NCBI GenBank assembly: GCA_035771175.1
Contig: CM069598.1
Span: 3,331,931 to 3,395,930 of the forward strand
Length of the DNA: 64,000 nt
Source of the DNA: Paratinospora sagittata
Taxonomy: Eukaryota > Streptophyta > Magnoliopsida > Ranunculales > Menispermaceae
Reading direction: 5' to 3'
This document shows, in pieces, positions 23,606-36,524 of the stretch; within the stretch, counting starts at the first letter, position 1; every line of letters starts with the position of its first letter. The notes beneath the pieces were generated by a model. The model did not search any database, was not told the DNA's origin, and was given only the letters and a program-made list of their open reading frames with translations. A program made the translations under genes and the position numbers.

Positions 23606-24968
23606 CCGAACCCAAACGGGATTGAGGGATTCGATTTCAAGTTCTAGCCCCCTTGACAAAATTATGATTGAGAAGGACACCTCCGCCTCTATAGAATTTC
23701 GAAATCCGGTAAAATAATCTCACCTTGAAAGAGAAGGACACCAATGAATGCCAAAATTTCAATAATCAAAAAAATAAATAACTCATTGAATGAAATATTT
23801 AAACCATATGTTCATCATAATTAAATTGATTTCTTCAATGAAAAGAAATGAAACCACCATAATTTTTTTTTTTCGATTTTTGTATTTTGTACTATTTGAG
23901 TATGCGACTAATCCTCGTTTGAAGCAGAAGATGAATGATAGACTTTTTCCAACGAGAACGTCTCTAAAAATTAAACTCTGAAACTTTTATATTAGGACGA
24001 CCTTAAGACTCAACCCGCTTCCACGAAGCTAGTCACACGATTGATAAAAAAAAAAAAAATGTTGCTTATTGCTCGTGCTCCTATGTTAAAATACATTTAT
24101 TAAAAAAAATGAAAAGAAAAACGTACCAAATCCACAATAAATTTCTCATGTATGTGGGTATATAATATTGACGCAATATTCTGTGTCGGTGGTTATAAGG
24201 TCATCACCCTCTTCTTATATATCCATTTAATACACAAAAAGAAAAATAGAGGTAATGGAATCATTAATTAATTTATTAGCTTTTTACTTGCTTTTAAAAA
24301 AAAAAATTAACATATTCTTTTAAGCTTTTTGTCCCTTCTATGTTTTTTTTATCACTGGGATTTTAACATTTTGTGATGTCTTTTTTTTTTTTAGGACGAG
24401 ACTAGTTCACAAAACTCAGAATATAACAGAGACAAAGGTGTCTCTTTCACCCACAATTTTATTAAGGAAGAACTCAAATTTAAAATTAAGTCTCTTAACC
24501 CTCATTAGGTTCAACCGTTGTACTAATAAACCAACCAATAGTTGGTAGCTTTTTGTCCTTCGTTTGTCCGTTTGTAGAGCTATCAATAATCCATTTAAGT
24601 TGCCTTGATTCACGGGATAATGCTCAAATTTTTCTTCTTCTTCTTTTTATTTTTATTTTATTTTTTTAAGAAGCTTTTGTATTTTATATTTTAAACATTT
24701 TTTATTCATTTAATAATGTCAAAATATTATAAAATTTTTATAGATAAGAATGGAAGAGTTTAGATGGAATTAATATTATATGGAATGAGGAAGCACTATC
24801 AAAACTTAATCTCCTCAACCATCATTTAGTGAAAAAAATAAAGAACTCTATAAATAATGATGTTGTTTACTTTTAGATTTCTTACACATCATCTCTATCG
24901 TCATGTCACCAACTATGGTACCATGGCCTCCCTTTAAGATTCTAAAAGATTTATATCATCAATAATGG

Positions 24969-25104
24969 TGTCTATTATAATCTTATCAAGGCCTACTCCT
25001 TTTAATTTAATATATTCTTGTGCTACTATATATATAGTGCTCTCTAAGTTTGGGATTTGGGAGTAGGCCTTCATAAGATTATAATAGACACAAGAATATA
25101 TTAA
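24969..25104. repeat. Interleaved double inverted repeat (A-B-A'-B')
   Basis: Arm A (24969-24999, TGTCTATTATAATCTTATCA then AGGCCTACTCC) is the reverse complement of A' (25060-25090) apart from about one change. Arm B (25006-25022, TTAATATATTCTTGTG core) is the reverse complement of B' (25089-25104). The order A-B-A'-B' means each pair encloses one arm of the other. An A/A' stem of about 31 bp with a 60-nt loop is possible if transcribed. No gene or element termini explain it. Confidence 0.75.
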
Positions 25105-25339
25105 AGCATAGCTTCAAATGGTTTTATATTACTTCATTATCCCTATTAATACATTAATTTCTTTTATTTTTATTTTTTTTTCCCTTTTATTAGTAATACA
25201 ATCAGTTCGGTCATATATGCCTCTAAGATATGTTAACAAAATGATTCTTCAAAAGATTTTAGAACATAATTTAAGAAAAAGTTGGACAGACCATCTAATC
25301 TACCATTCTTTTATTATTATTACTATTTTGGGTGATCAG

Positions 25340-25530
25340 TTTTTTGGCATCCAGGAGTTGCCCTCCTCCGTTTCGCAGCGAGACTAATCCTCCCGGACTT
25401 GAGGAGTTCGACAAGCGTTTAGCGACTTTTCTTTTTTCAACCAAAATATGTTCTGAGTAAGGATCAAACTCATGATAAGTCGCTCAACTCACCTTTAAGA
25501 CTTGCTCCCGATGCCATCAAACCGCAGCAC
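25340..25530 (-). repeat. SINE-like segment
   Basis: On the minus strand an A-box-like GGTTTGATGGCATCGGG start and a B-box-like GAGTTTGATCCTT are followed by a GC-rich 3' body (CGGGAGGATTAGTCTCGCTG). No clear poly(A) or target duplication was found, so this is tentative. Confidence 0.4.
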
Positions 25531-26655
25531 AATCATGATTACTCAATCCAAAAATGCATTCACGAATAAAATAAATCTTTCTATATCTTCATTGCACTGA
25601 TGAGTTGTGTTTTTCAAGTTTCACACTTTTTTTTTTCTGCAGAATAATCTTTTTTTCTTTTTCTTTTCACTTTTTTATTTGTAAAAAAACTTTCTTTCTC
25701 TGTTTCTATGTTTCTTCTCCCCCAGAAATAATTATTAAGCTTCCCATGCAGCCCCCACATACATAAAGTGAAGCTTCAATTCGTCTAGCCAAATACAGGG
25801 TCGTGACAAGAACAAGAGTTCAAAAATAGCTCAGTACTACGTTATAAAGCAAATATCCAGATGACTCACCATTTAAATTAATGGCTCCCACCATGGGAAT
25901 CTCCATTAATTTTGGCAAGTGAATGACACGCTTTGTATGCAATGAAGTTAACATGAACATGAAGAAGGCTGGGAGTACTGGGAGGTGGTTACTTATAAGC
26001 TTCTTCAAAGGAACTCTTTCAGAGATCACAACCAACCCTGCTTATAACGCGCGCAATCCCCTTGGCATGAATGCAACTGAACTGACAGAATAAGACTTTC
26101 TTTACCATGAACAAATTGTATATTTGATCAGTTTTGTCTAACATTGATCAAGGTTCATTTTCAAGTAATATGCAAGACAATACTAGAATCTTGTTTGTAG
26201 TATATCTTTGTATGTACATATATACTTACATATAGGTGGCTTTTTTTTCTTCTTTTTTTTGGCTCAATTTCCTTCTATATATAAAATAAATCTCATATGA
26301 TATGGTAGAGACTTTAAATTAGAGTTTTTATAGCATTTGCAGATAGAAACCAACTTACTAAAGCAGGAATCTGACAATATTGTAGGGTTCATGCCTTTTT
26401 AAATGTCTCCTAAGACTAGCACATCTTCTGTAAATTTATTAAAGCAAAGTCATTTTGCCAAGTTGGTAACAAGGCTTACATAGTACTAAAATCACTCTGC
26501 ATATCACCCCGATTATAACTTACATCTTTGCTTGTCTTAGAAATTTTAAGTTCCTGGAGCTGTTCATCCCTGCAGATAACACTTCAATATTGTATGACCC
26601 AGTTCCATATTCTAGCTCTATCACATTGTAATCTCAAAGAGAAAATCTGTCCATT

Positions 26656-28898
26656 ATGGCAGAAGGAGGAATTCACAAAGCAGATAAAGCAGAATTCAGG
26701 GAATGTCTTCATCTCTCATGGAGAAGGCCTTACATTTTGCGCCTTGCAGTATCGGCCGGCATTGGAGGCCTCCTCTTTGGCTACGACACAGGTGTTCATA
26801 ATCTTCTATATCGTTGATTAGCTTGAGCCAAGTTTTTCTTACTAATTCTAGAAAAAAAAAAAACTTTTTCATGTTTGTAGGAGTTATCTCTGGCGCCCTT
26901 CTCTATATCCGAGATGATTTTGCATCTGTTGATAGGAGCACAACATTACAGGTATGATTCTCTCTATGATCCCCCATATTTAGACCACTTTTTTGTTCAT
27001 CATGGAATACTTGTTTAACTTGATCATTGTTCTTGGCAGGAGACAATTGTGAGCATGGCTGTAGCAGGAGCTATAGTAGGAGCTGCAATTGGAGGATGGA
27101 CGAACGACCAATACGGGCGAAAATTCTCGATTTTGGTTGCTGATATACTGTTTATGGCTGGTGCAGTAGTGATGGCCGTGTCTCCAATGCCAGGATTACT
27201 TATCACTGGAAGAGTTCTTGTAGGATTAGGAGTTGGAATGGCTTCAATGAACGCACCTCTTTACATATCAGAAGCTTCACCAGCTAAAATCAGAGGTGCC
27301 CTTGTTAGCACAAACGGTTTGTTAATCACAGGAGGCCAATTCTTAGCCTACTGCATCAATCTTGCCTTCACAAAGGTACGCATGAATCTCCAATATCACC
27401 ACGATTTGGATGTTTTTTCAAGTTATTAGAGGTTGAAAAGGAACAGTATTGTAATGTGATTGTTGCAGGCACCTGGAACATGGCGATGGATGCTAGGCGT
27501 AGCTGGGGTCCCTGCCACCGTGCAGCTTGTATTGATGCTGTTTCTGCCAGAGTCTCCAAGATGGCTCTACAGAAAGGTGGAAACTAAGTTTTTGAAAGCA
27601 TTTCTTCTCATTTATTTTTCTTAACCAAACCAATCAGGATGACTGAACCTAGCATTTGGTGGATCTAAATTAGAGATGATTTGAGGCCAAATTTTATAGC
27701 AAATATTTATGATTCAAGTGATAATATTTTGTGTTTCACTTGAACAGAATAGGAAGGCAGAAGCGCAGGAAATTTTATCAAAGATTTATCCCCCTCATGA
27801 AGTTGAGCAAGAATTGGAAGCCTTAAGGCAATCCATTGAGGCTGAAATAGCCGAGGAAGGTTCCATTGATGGTGGAGATGGTTTGAGGAGCGTATTTGCC
27901 AGAGCAAAGAGTGCATGGAGCAACACCATTGTTCGAAGAGGTCTTGTCGCGGGTATCATCTGTCAAGTTGCCCAGCAGTTTGTGGGAATCAATACAATCA
28001 TGTATTACAGTCCAACTATAGTTCAGTTGGCTGGATTTGCTTCAAATAGAACAGCCATGACACTTTCTCTTATAACTTCTGGTCTCAATGCTATTGGTTC
28101 AGTCATTAGTATGGCTTTTGTGGACAAGTTTGGAAGGAGAAGATTGCTGCTTATCAGCATGGTCGGAATCATATTGTCCCTTTTTGGATTGTTTGCTGTG
28201 TTTGAAGTTGCCGCTAAGAATGCTCCTCCTGTTACTAAGTTTGAGACCACTGGTTTTGGGAACAATACTTGTTCTGCTTATATGGCATCTCAAAGTTCAG
28301 TAAAATGGAGCTGTGTGGAGTGCTTGGCTGCAACTCCAGAATGTGGTTTTTGTGCCAATTCAGGGAATAAGGTAAAACAATTGCTCATGAGCCAGTTCTT
28401 GATTTTGATGATTCATGAAATCTAATCCTTATTTAGCAACATTTTACTTTGTTTCAGCTTCATCCAGGAGCATGTTTAAACGCAAATCCAAGTGCACGAA
28501 GAGCATGTGGAGGAGAAAGGCGAACATGGTACAGCAGAGGATGTCCTAGCAATGTTGGGATGTTGGCAATGTTGGTACTGGGACTCTACATTATTTCTTA
28601 CTCACCGGGGATGGGAACGGTTCCTTGGATTGTGAACTCGGAGATATATCCATTGAGGTACAGAGGCATCTGTGGAGGAATGGCTGCCGTGGCTAATTGG
28701 ACTTCTAATCTCATAGTGAGCCAATTATTTCTGACATTAACTGATCATCTTGGTCCTGCCTACACATTTCTTCTCTTTGGAGGTATTTCTTGTATTGCGT
28801 TTGTGTCTATATTTTTCTTTGTTCCTGAAACTAAAGGACTGCCGTTTGAGGAGGTGGAGAAGATGCTAGGGGAAAGGAGCTGGAAGGCCTGGAAGTAA
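26656..28898 (+). CDS. Inositol transporter, INT2/INT4 type (MFS sugar porter)
   Basis: Six exons (26656-26791, 26881-26951, 27040-27375, 27469-27576, 27748-28371, 28458-28898) join in frame to 571 residues. MFS sugar-porter signatures are present: [74 protein letters not shown] and [16 protein letters not shown]. The large Cys-rich extracellular loop between TM9 and TM10 ([14 protein letters not shown] ... CPSNVG), a PSI-like domain, marks the INT2/INT4 subgroup; INT1 lacks it. These are H+/myo-inositol symporters, mostly at the plasma membrane. The N-terminus ([12 protein letters not shown]) recalls AtINT4 while the C-terminal half is closer to AtINT2, so no symbol is assigned. The cytosolic tail after the ETKG motif is short (ends WKAWK). 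Confidence 0.95.
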
Positions 28899-30362
28899 AG
28901 CACCGTGCAGAGATCTAGCTAATGAGTCCACACACTTGATTTTTTTTTTGTTGTTAGTGATCTTTATATGGTAGGCGTTTCTTTGTTAGTAAAAAGGTTG
29001 TGGCTTCTTAGGGCAGTATGTTCTGAGTTTTATTGAACACCATTGCAATTATGCAATTTGGGTGTGAAGTGTTGGACTTATTGACTGTTATGGTTTTGAA
29101 TATTGGTAAACATGTTATACTAAAATACAATCGCAATACATCTATCAATATTAAGCATCTGATGGTCAAGTTCATTAACCATCTTTGAGATTAATTATCC
29201 AAAGGGAATCTTGAAACCACTTACCACTACAGAACATAAACAAGTACTTAAAACTATACTTAAAAGATAAAGTGAAATCAATCCTAATTCACATGCAGAA
29301 TCTAGGTTGCTTAACCTGATGCACTATCTATCAGTTGCAGGAAAATAATTTAAGTATAAAAGTATTTGAATTCTGGGATAAAAAGTATCTGAAACGCCAG
29401 GCAATACTGAATTAATAAGGACAAGCAAAAATGTAGCAGTGTGGGGTTTGGTAATCTATTAATTCTCAAAGTAGGTCAGGTGGTAATCTTTCTATTATAA
29501 GAGAGGACAGGACAGGTGGTGACAATAAGACAGCATAGCAATGGGACCAGTAAAAAGGAGAAAACTGAAGGCGAATCAGTCTCTGCTGCAGTACTCTTTC
29601 AACACATGCAATTGATTCAAACCCATGGCACAACTGGCTTACATGAAAGGCAGATATACAGAGCATTGATAGACAGATTGTTAGTAACATCTGGTAGGGT
29701 TAGAGTTTGGATCCTTCGATATTCTATCACACTAAGAACAAAGTGTAGCAAATATTAAGAGAGAAGGTAGATAGACTACAAGACAAAAGAGTACCAGCTC
29801 ATGATGATAAATACTGCTCTCAGTCATATTAAACATAACATGGTAATTGGGAATCCTTTAACATGCATGTTAAAACAAATAAAGTTTCAGAATACAAATA
29901 TTTCAATGACTGCTTAATACTATACAAGATATGAACTCAGGACTCCGAAATTGAAGGGAATTCAAACCACCCAAAAACAAAACTTGAGATCAATAACAAA
30001 ACCTCTCATTTACTTCAAACACAACAACATACCAGTTGGAAATCTTTCAAACTTCTTCCACAAAGACTACTATTACAAGGACTTCAAGTGGACCCAAACC
30101 AAAGTCGAGAACAAAAACTGAATCCTCTCATCACCATAAAACCCATATCAGATCACAGCTTTTCCTCCCCAAAAACCACATCTAGCCCCACTCATATTCT
30201 ACCTATAAGTTAGTTTCTACCTCAGATCACTTCAGAGTCAACTGTGTTATACTACATATTTTTCCTTTTTTCCCCCACTATTTGTCATTCACACTGTACA
30301 AACTACAAACCATAAAACACACCTACCATACACAATCAAAATCAACTAGTCAAATGCAGACC
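28899..30362. other. Convergent 3' flanks
   Basis: Lies between the 3' ends of the inositol transporter (plus) and ARM-repeat gene (minus) and presumably contains both 3' UTRs. Frames here (for example 29466-29758) have no family motif. Nothing else was recognised. Confidence 0.5.
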
Positions 30363-32689
30363 TCAAGATCTTGAAGAAGAAGCTTCTTTCCTTGGCTCTC
30401 TTAAGTACTTAAGGAGTGTCTCAGCCTGCACAAACAATCGAAGAACAAAAATCATTTCTCAAATTCTAGCAATATATGCTAAGCTAAAAAATGATGAAGC
30501 TACCAAAAGACCAAAACAAAGAACCTCAAGGTTAACGCATCTTGGAAAAATTTAGAATAAAATTGCAACACATTAGGAAGGCAATACCATCCTCATCCGA
30601 TTTCCCAGCTTCATCCTTCACAAGCTACCACTAATTTTTGTCTCGATTATCAGTGTGACGACACTTTCCACATCATCTCAGTAGTATATCTTAGATTGAT
30701 GAAGTGCATTTTGTTAGGTCACAAGTTTATAATGATCTTTTATGACTGGAAATCATTGTTTTTCAAAAGAATCTCTTCTTCCAAGTTATTTTTCATGAGA
30801 ACCTCTCTAACATTCTTGCATGCTTGATGCATTGGATGCAAGGCAGTCATTGAACTACTATTATGCTCAATGACGGTGTAAAGAAAGTTGTGCATAAAAG
30901 ATCATCATATTTGTGCATAAAAGATCATTATGTTCATAAACTTGTGCTTTATGAATTATAAAGTTCACTATCTTGATAAATTCAGGCAATTTATTTGATA
31001 AGACTGTATAAAAGTTCAATATTATAATATTCAAAATAAGTATAATCAAATTTATAGTCTTGAAGGATTTTCTTTGCTATTTAGGCGTGCATTCGATCCT
31101 AATCTCATCCTATCTGTTCTATGAGATGCTTGGTCTGAGGTCAGATATTTGGTAAGACAATGCCTATGCATTATAGCTTTTGCGAATTTTATCTTGTCAA
31201 TACTCCTTCACGGAAATTTTTTCTTCGCAGACAATTTCATCTAGTGAAAAAGGCAGGTATCTGAGGTTTAAATGCTAGCGTTTTTCCCTGTCTAATTGGA
31301 CACTCCTGTTCATGGCTTATCAAGAAACTTTGCGTGTCATGAATCAGCTAAAGAGATCAAAAATTGAAGTGACCTTAAAAGTCGTACCTTGTGCTTTGCT
31401 CGAGTCGTTCCCGACTGAGACAAAGACGCGAGTGGAGGAATCCCACCTTCATTCACCAGCAAACCTCTGTTTTTCACACTGTACATACACAGTTGCAGAA
31501 GTGTGAACACTGCAAACTCCTTCCCCTTCACCGAACCATCTTCAATCGCTTCAACCAAAACCGAAATACCACCTTCTTCCACAATAGCCGTTTTTCCCTC
31601 TCGAATACCAGCCAAACTACTCAACACCACCATGGCCTTCTCAGCCAAACCGCTCCCCTGCTCCGAAACCAAAGACACCAGCGGTTTCACCGCTCCTGCA
31701 CTAACAGCTCTCTCTTTGTTCTGTGAAACAGAACAAAGCTTGTACAGCGTCGTTAATGCATCTTTCTTTCCTCTATTAGACCCGTACATCAGCAGAGACA
31801 CCAACGGCGGGATCGCTCCAGAAACACCGATTGATATCTTGTTGTCGTCTACTAACGATAAGCTTAGCAGAGCACACGCCGCATTCTGCTTCGATGTTTC
31901 AGTGCCAGTTTTCAAAACATAAACAAGAGGTTTAATAGCTCCGGCTTTCGTAATCAAGCTCTTGTTCTCTTCATGTAGAGAGAGATTAAACAGCGCCGTA
32001 ACCGCGTGTTCTTGCGTCCACGGATCACTACAACGCAGAAGAGGAATCAACTCCGAAACTGCGCCGTATTCACCGATCAAAGCTCGATTCTCCGGCCGGT
32101 TCTTCGCGAGAAGACGCAGTTTCGCTGTGGCCGAGCGTTTAACATCTATAGAAGACGATCGAAGGCCTTCCACGCAGATCTTCACCGCTGGAACGAGACT
32201 CTCCACAGAAATACTATCGAAAATCTCCGACGAAAAGTTCTCCTGCTGTAAAAATCCCAACCAGGACGGCTCCGGCTCTTTACTCGCTCCTCCGCCTCCG
32301 TGAAAATCCTCCGCCGACGGAAGACAAGCCAATTTCTGCAATTCTCCAGAGATATCACTGCTACAAGCAGAGAAATCGCTCAGAGCTTGCGAAAAATCAA
32401 GAAGCTCAGACTCAGAACATGTTTTAGACGATTTCCTACTGTGCTCTTTGGCGAGCTCCGTTAGTCTGAAATCAATGACGGATTCAGTCAGATTCTCGGA
32501 AACCACAGAATCTCCGGCGACTGAGCCGGTAAACGAGCAGGAATGATCGTTGTTTTGGAAGATAGTAGAGCGAATGGTTCTCATTGATCGACCTTGCGTT
32601 CTCTGCACTCTAGACGAAGAAGACGATATAGACGAAGAAGAAGGCGATGGACACAGCTTCGAAAGATGAGTATCTTCCGGAGGCAGCAT
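30363..32689 (-). CDS. ARM-repeat protein (At4g16490-like, PUB-ARM related without U-box)
   Basis: Two exons on the minus strand: 32689-31388 (434 codons) and 30425-30363 (21 codons), separated by a 962-nt GT-AG intron. The protein has 454 residues. A Ser-rich N-terminus is followed from about residue 165 by armadillo repeats (KLRLLAKNRPENRALIGEYG, AVTALFNLSLHEENKSLITK, NAACALLSLSLVDDNKISIG, SGAIPPLVSLLMYGSNRGKK, EGGIPPLASLSQSGTTRAKH). The last exon supplies AETLLKYLREPRKEASSSRS, the C-terminus expected for this family. Reading past the donor would instead end at 31337 after about 16 unrelated residues. ARM arrays mediate protein-protein contacts; relatives with a U-box are E3 ligases, but no U-box is present. 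The closest recollection is Arabidopsis At4g16490. Function unknown. Confidence 0.92.
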
Positions 32690-35236
32690 GGTTATTAGCT
32701 TAACTTAGCTCGTTCGAATCAGCAAGATCTGCAGAATCAGAAAAACAAAAAAAAAAAGCAGAAATTGTAAAACTCCAGAGACTTCTTCAGAGACGTTCAA
32801 GAGAAATCCATGTTGGTTCTTGTTGTGATGAAAGAAAGAAAGCTTCTAAAGAGGTGAAAATGGAGCAATATGTGACGAGTTTTTATCTGGTAAAGAAGAG
32901 TGTGATGTATGGGAGGGTTTGGATTGGAACGTGGGGCCCCTTAGATGAGCTTTTAAGCTCTGTGCATTGTCGGCTTTGTTTTGGCGGGAGTGGATGGACG
33001 AAAATGCCCTTGTGATACCGTGCTTCAGGCGTACGTTTTTTAAATGCCAAATGTGCTCGAAATAAGCGTCTCCATCACCGTTTAAAATAAATAAAAATTC
33101 CTTGACCACTTGTAGACGGTGAAGTGTCGTGCATTTGTTTACGGCTCCGTTATATTCAAGATGGATGGATGAGTGGAAATAGGTGTCTGAGTTGTAATGC
33201 TGAGAATAAGGCCGTTAAGTAACGGTGGCCGTTAAGAGTTTTTGAAGGGTCCACGGGACGCGATGTGTTGTCACACACCGGATTGGAGCCGCGTGCGTCC
33301 CGTGTTAATAAATAAACTGAGTTGTTTTTAACAATTAAATAGCTGAAAAATAGACCGCTATATATCCCTTTTTTATTTATTTAGGTATTTAAAATCTATT
33401 GCTTGAAAAAAAAAAAAGGTATCTAAAATCTATTACTTTTATTTTTTAAAAGAAAAATGTATTACTATAAAAAATGTATTTTAAAAATGTATTACTTTTA
33501 TTTTTCGGTATTTAATGGGTAGTCTCCTCTTACTTAAATTTTTTTGAATAAAAAATAATAATAATTTACATGAATTTACATAGGTTGAGAAGGGTCGATA
33601 AAATATAAAAGTGATGTATCAAAGGAACACATGATCACTCCACCTCCTACCCATGAATTAATAAAGTTGACACACACAATTTCATCTCATTGTAAGCATA
33701 TATAGTGACTTCTTAGACTCATCATGATTCTTGCTTTAGCGCGGCCGCTTTATTCTAGATGCTGCATTAATATATGGTCATGGTGGGTTCATACCCCATA
33801 CGTGCCACAATTTTTTAAATTTCAATCGAGGATGCGCACGTGTTCTCTAAATAGTATTCAACATGTGTATAATTTAATTAAGGGGCGCAGATGCAGGAGT
33901 ACACCATATGAGTTTATTACCTATTACTAACATGTTATTGTGTCAAACAAGTATAATAATACATGGATTAATTTTCAACTTATTACAAGAAGTACTGTTA
34001 TTTGACGTTTGATTTAGATTCATTGAAAAAAATAGAGAGAAGTATCAATAAATGAACATTAATTAACCCCACTTAACTTGTGATTTTGGATCTTTCTAAT
34101 AATTTTATAATTATGACAACTTGCAAAATAAATATATATGGAGTTAATTAAATATACAACAATGCCTTGACCAAGAAGGAATGACCCCACTAGATTAGTC
34201 AAACCAATACGACTCTTAGATTAGATGGGCCTCCTCAATAAATGTTAAGTAGGAGCACCTAAGCCCATTGGTAGGTTCACCCAAAACAAGAAAAAGTTCA
34301 ATCATTTAAAAAAATAAAATAAAATAAAACTGATTATTATTGCTACGTCATATTGATTTTGTTGGATGGAACAGCTGAGGAAAGTTCAAACAAGGCGGAA
34401 TGCAACCGCAGCCACTGACTATAATTGTGATGGACAGCTGACATATGGTAAGGATGAAAAATAAATTAAATATATTAATAAGTGATAATTTAATTAATTA
34501 AAAAATTAAATATAAATAAGATTAAGATTTAAATTCTCTGTAAAGTTTGAATATATTTTATTTATTTATTTATATTAAAAAGGGTCAGTTCAAACGTTTC
34601 TATCGTACTGAATGTAAAAATTAATTATAGTAAAAAAAGATAACACCTCTCCCAAAATAATCAGAATACTATTGCGAGTTGACAGGGATTTGGTTTTTTT
34701 ATAAGATTTTATATTATTTAAAATAGTTAAATTGAGGTATAGTTAATTTTGAATCTTTAGTACTATAAATAGGAATAACAGGTAGCATTATTTTTCAACC
34801 TTTATAAAAGCTATGGATCATATACCCCCACCGTAGGAAAAGGAGAAAAAAAAAAAAAAAAGTCCAATCGTATCACAACTGGATGCCTCAAATTAATGTT
34901 TGACCTTATGTTATGTCAATTAAAGGTTATTGCAAATAATTTAGACTAACAAAAAAAATATATTTTAGACATAAAGTTACATGTTAAATGGATATATAAC
35001 GGATATATATCAATAATATTTATATAGACTTGAGAGATGGCCACAATCCAAACGATATATACCCATGATGGATTAACATTAACATTTGTCATTATTATGA
35101 ATAGCACCAATATATTTTTTTAATAATGAATGTTGCAATAAAGATAAAAAATAATTTATAATAATGTATGGTACGTGGAGTAATATTAAATATTGCAGTC
35201 TCCAAATATCAACATCTGATTGTCAAATATCCACTC

Positions 35237-35268
<32 letters not shown>

Positions 35269-35656
35269 TCACATAATTTCTTTGAGTTTTCAAAAAACAA
35301 ATCTAAAATATGAAATTCTTGGTACAACTGGAAACCATTTCGTTAATGGTAGGTCAATCACTATCTTGACACGCCGTGAATGAATTGAAATATATAATGC
35401 AAGCAAACGCCATGAGGATTTGCATTGAATTAATGCTGACCATTTTATAGTAAAACTATTGAACAATATTGTGATAGGTCATAGTTCCCTTTAAGAAATT
35501 TTAGATTAGATTAGCTTGATCGGGGAACTCTGTTACTTCTATTTTTTTATTTTTTATTTTATAATATAAAATTGGTACAGTTAATAAAAAAGACTTTAAA
35601 ACTCAAAGGTTACAGGTTCAACTCTTACCTTTAAGGGTGACTAACAAGTCAGAAAT
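32690..35656. other. ARM gene 5' flank and AT-rich intergenic DNA
   Basis: The first few hundred bases are the likely promoter and leader of the ARM gene. The remainder is AT-rich, with a TA microsatellite near 35238-35263 and no recognised gene. The last five bases (GAAAT, 35652-35656) are the left target duplication of the Copia element. Confidence 0.5.
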
Positions 35657-36299
35657 TATTGGTCCACCTCCTTGTGAGGCAGCAAGCAAAAACCATGTGG
35701 GCAGCAAGAAGGGCCAGCAAGAATTAAGTGGGATCCTCAACAACCAAGGTGGCTGAAGAAGCAAGACTCCCACATGAGCTGCTGAACGAAAGGGCAGCCA
35801 ACAACCATCAAACTTCACGTGGGACGGCTAAAATTTTTAGCATGGGCTGCATGGGTCACGTGGCTGACCAAAACATTTACAAAAAAGTCTCTGTTTTAGC
35901 TCTATAAATAGAGTCATATTTTCAACTTGAAAATTATCTGTGAGAGATCAAATATTCGGAGAGATCTAATTCTAGAGATCTAAATATGAGAGATCCAGAG
36001 AGCCTCAAAGAGAGTTTTTTTGAGAAGAAAAAGTGTGAGCTAATTTGTGAAGTGTTATCCACAAATTGAAGATACATAGTTAGTGTATATTTGTGAGAGA
36101 TCCACCGAAAGGTGGAGTTTGTAATCTCATTATATTATAGTGAAAGTTTTTAAGCGGCCTACGGGTCCCGTGGTTTTTACCTCATCTTTAGAGGATTTTC
36201 TACGCTAAAATCTTTGGTGTTATTTTGTTGTATTTTAGTTTGGAAAATTGTCTTAGGATTGTAGAATTTATTTCTTTACAATCATCAATTTTCCCAACA
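35657..36299 (+). repeat. 5' LTR of Copia element
   Basis: Starts TATTGGTCCACC (the expected TGTTGG carries one change) and ends TTTTCCCAACA. A TATA-like CTCTATAAATAGAG near 35899-35912 and a GAGAGATC-rich leader are probably the LTR promoter and R/U5 region. Confidence 0.93.
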
Positions 36300-36302
36300 A
36301 AG

Positions 36303-36315
36303 TGGTATCAGAGCC
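36303..36315 (+). other. Primer-binding site (tRNA-iMet)
   Basis: TGGTATCAGAGCC, three bases after the LTR end, matches the 3' end complement of initiator-Met tRNA. Confidence 0.92.
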
Positions 36316-36344
36316 TGGGTCGTTTTCAGCGAAGGTACTGTTCA

Positions 36345-36465
36345 TACATACAGTACTATTCACGTATACGATACTATTTTGTCGGCAGGTACTATTTTAA
36401 ATAGTAGTACTATTTACAGGTACTATTTACAAGGGGTACTATTCACAGAGTACTATTTATCGTCA
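36345..36465 (+). repeat. Short degenerate tandem repeats in the Copia leader
   Basis: The motif GTACTATT(T/C)AC recurs about seven times between the primer site and gag, with 6-15 nt spacing. The repeats are direct and degenerate. A role in packaging or translation is conceivable but not shown. Confidence 0.7.
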
Positions 36466-36524
36466 GAAAAGTGTCAAGCTCCGCGAAACCTGTTGACTGA
36501 CGACTCAAATGGAACACAGGCAAT

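Larger units (their letters stand above)
19018..26655. other. Long intergenic tract: C2 gene 5' flank, decayed repeats, transporter promoter
   Basis: The first about 750 nt are likely the promoter and leader of the minus-strand C2 gene. The rest is AT-rich, with no coding gene seen on either strand. It contains a candidate MITE (20750-21280), simple repeats (TAA near 22000; GGTTCATT at 23572-23605), an interleaved inverted repeat (24969-25104) and a SINE-like segment (about 25340-25530). The final about 500 nt should hold the inositol transporter promoter and 5' UTR. Confidence 0.5.

Noticed and set aside
31337..31387. C-terminus of the ARM protein as read straight through to the stop at 31337
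   Set aside because: Residues after the GT donor do not fit the family; a spliced 21-codon exon at 30363-30425 does.
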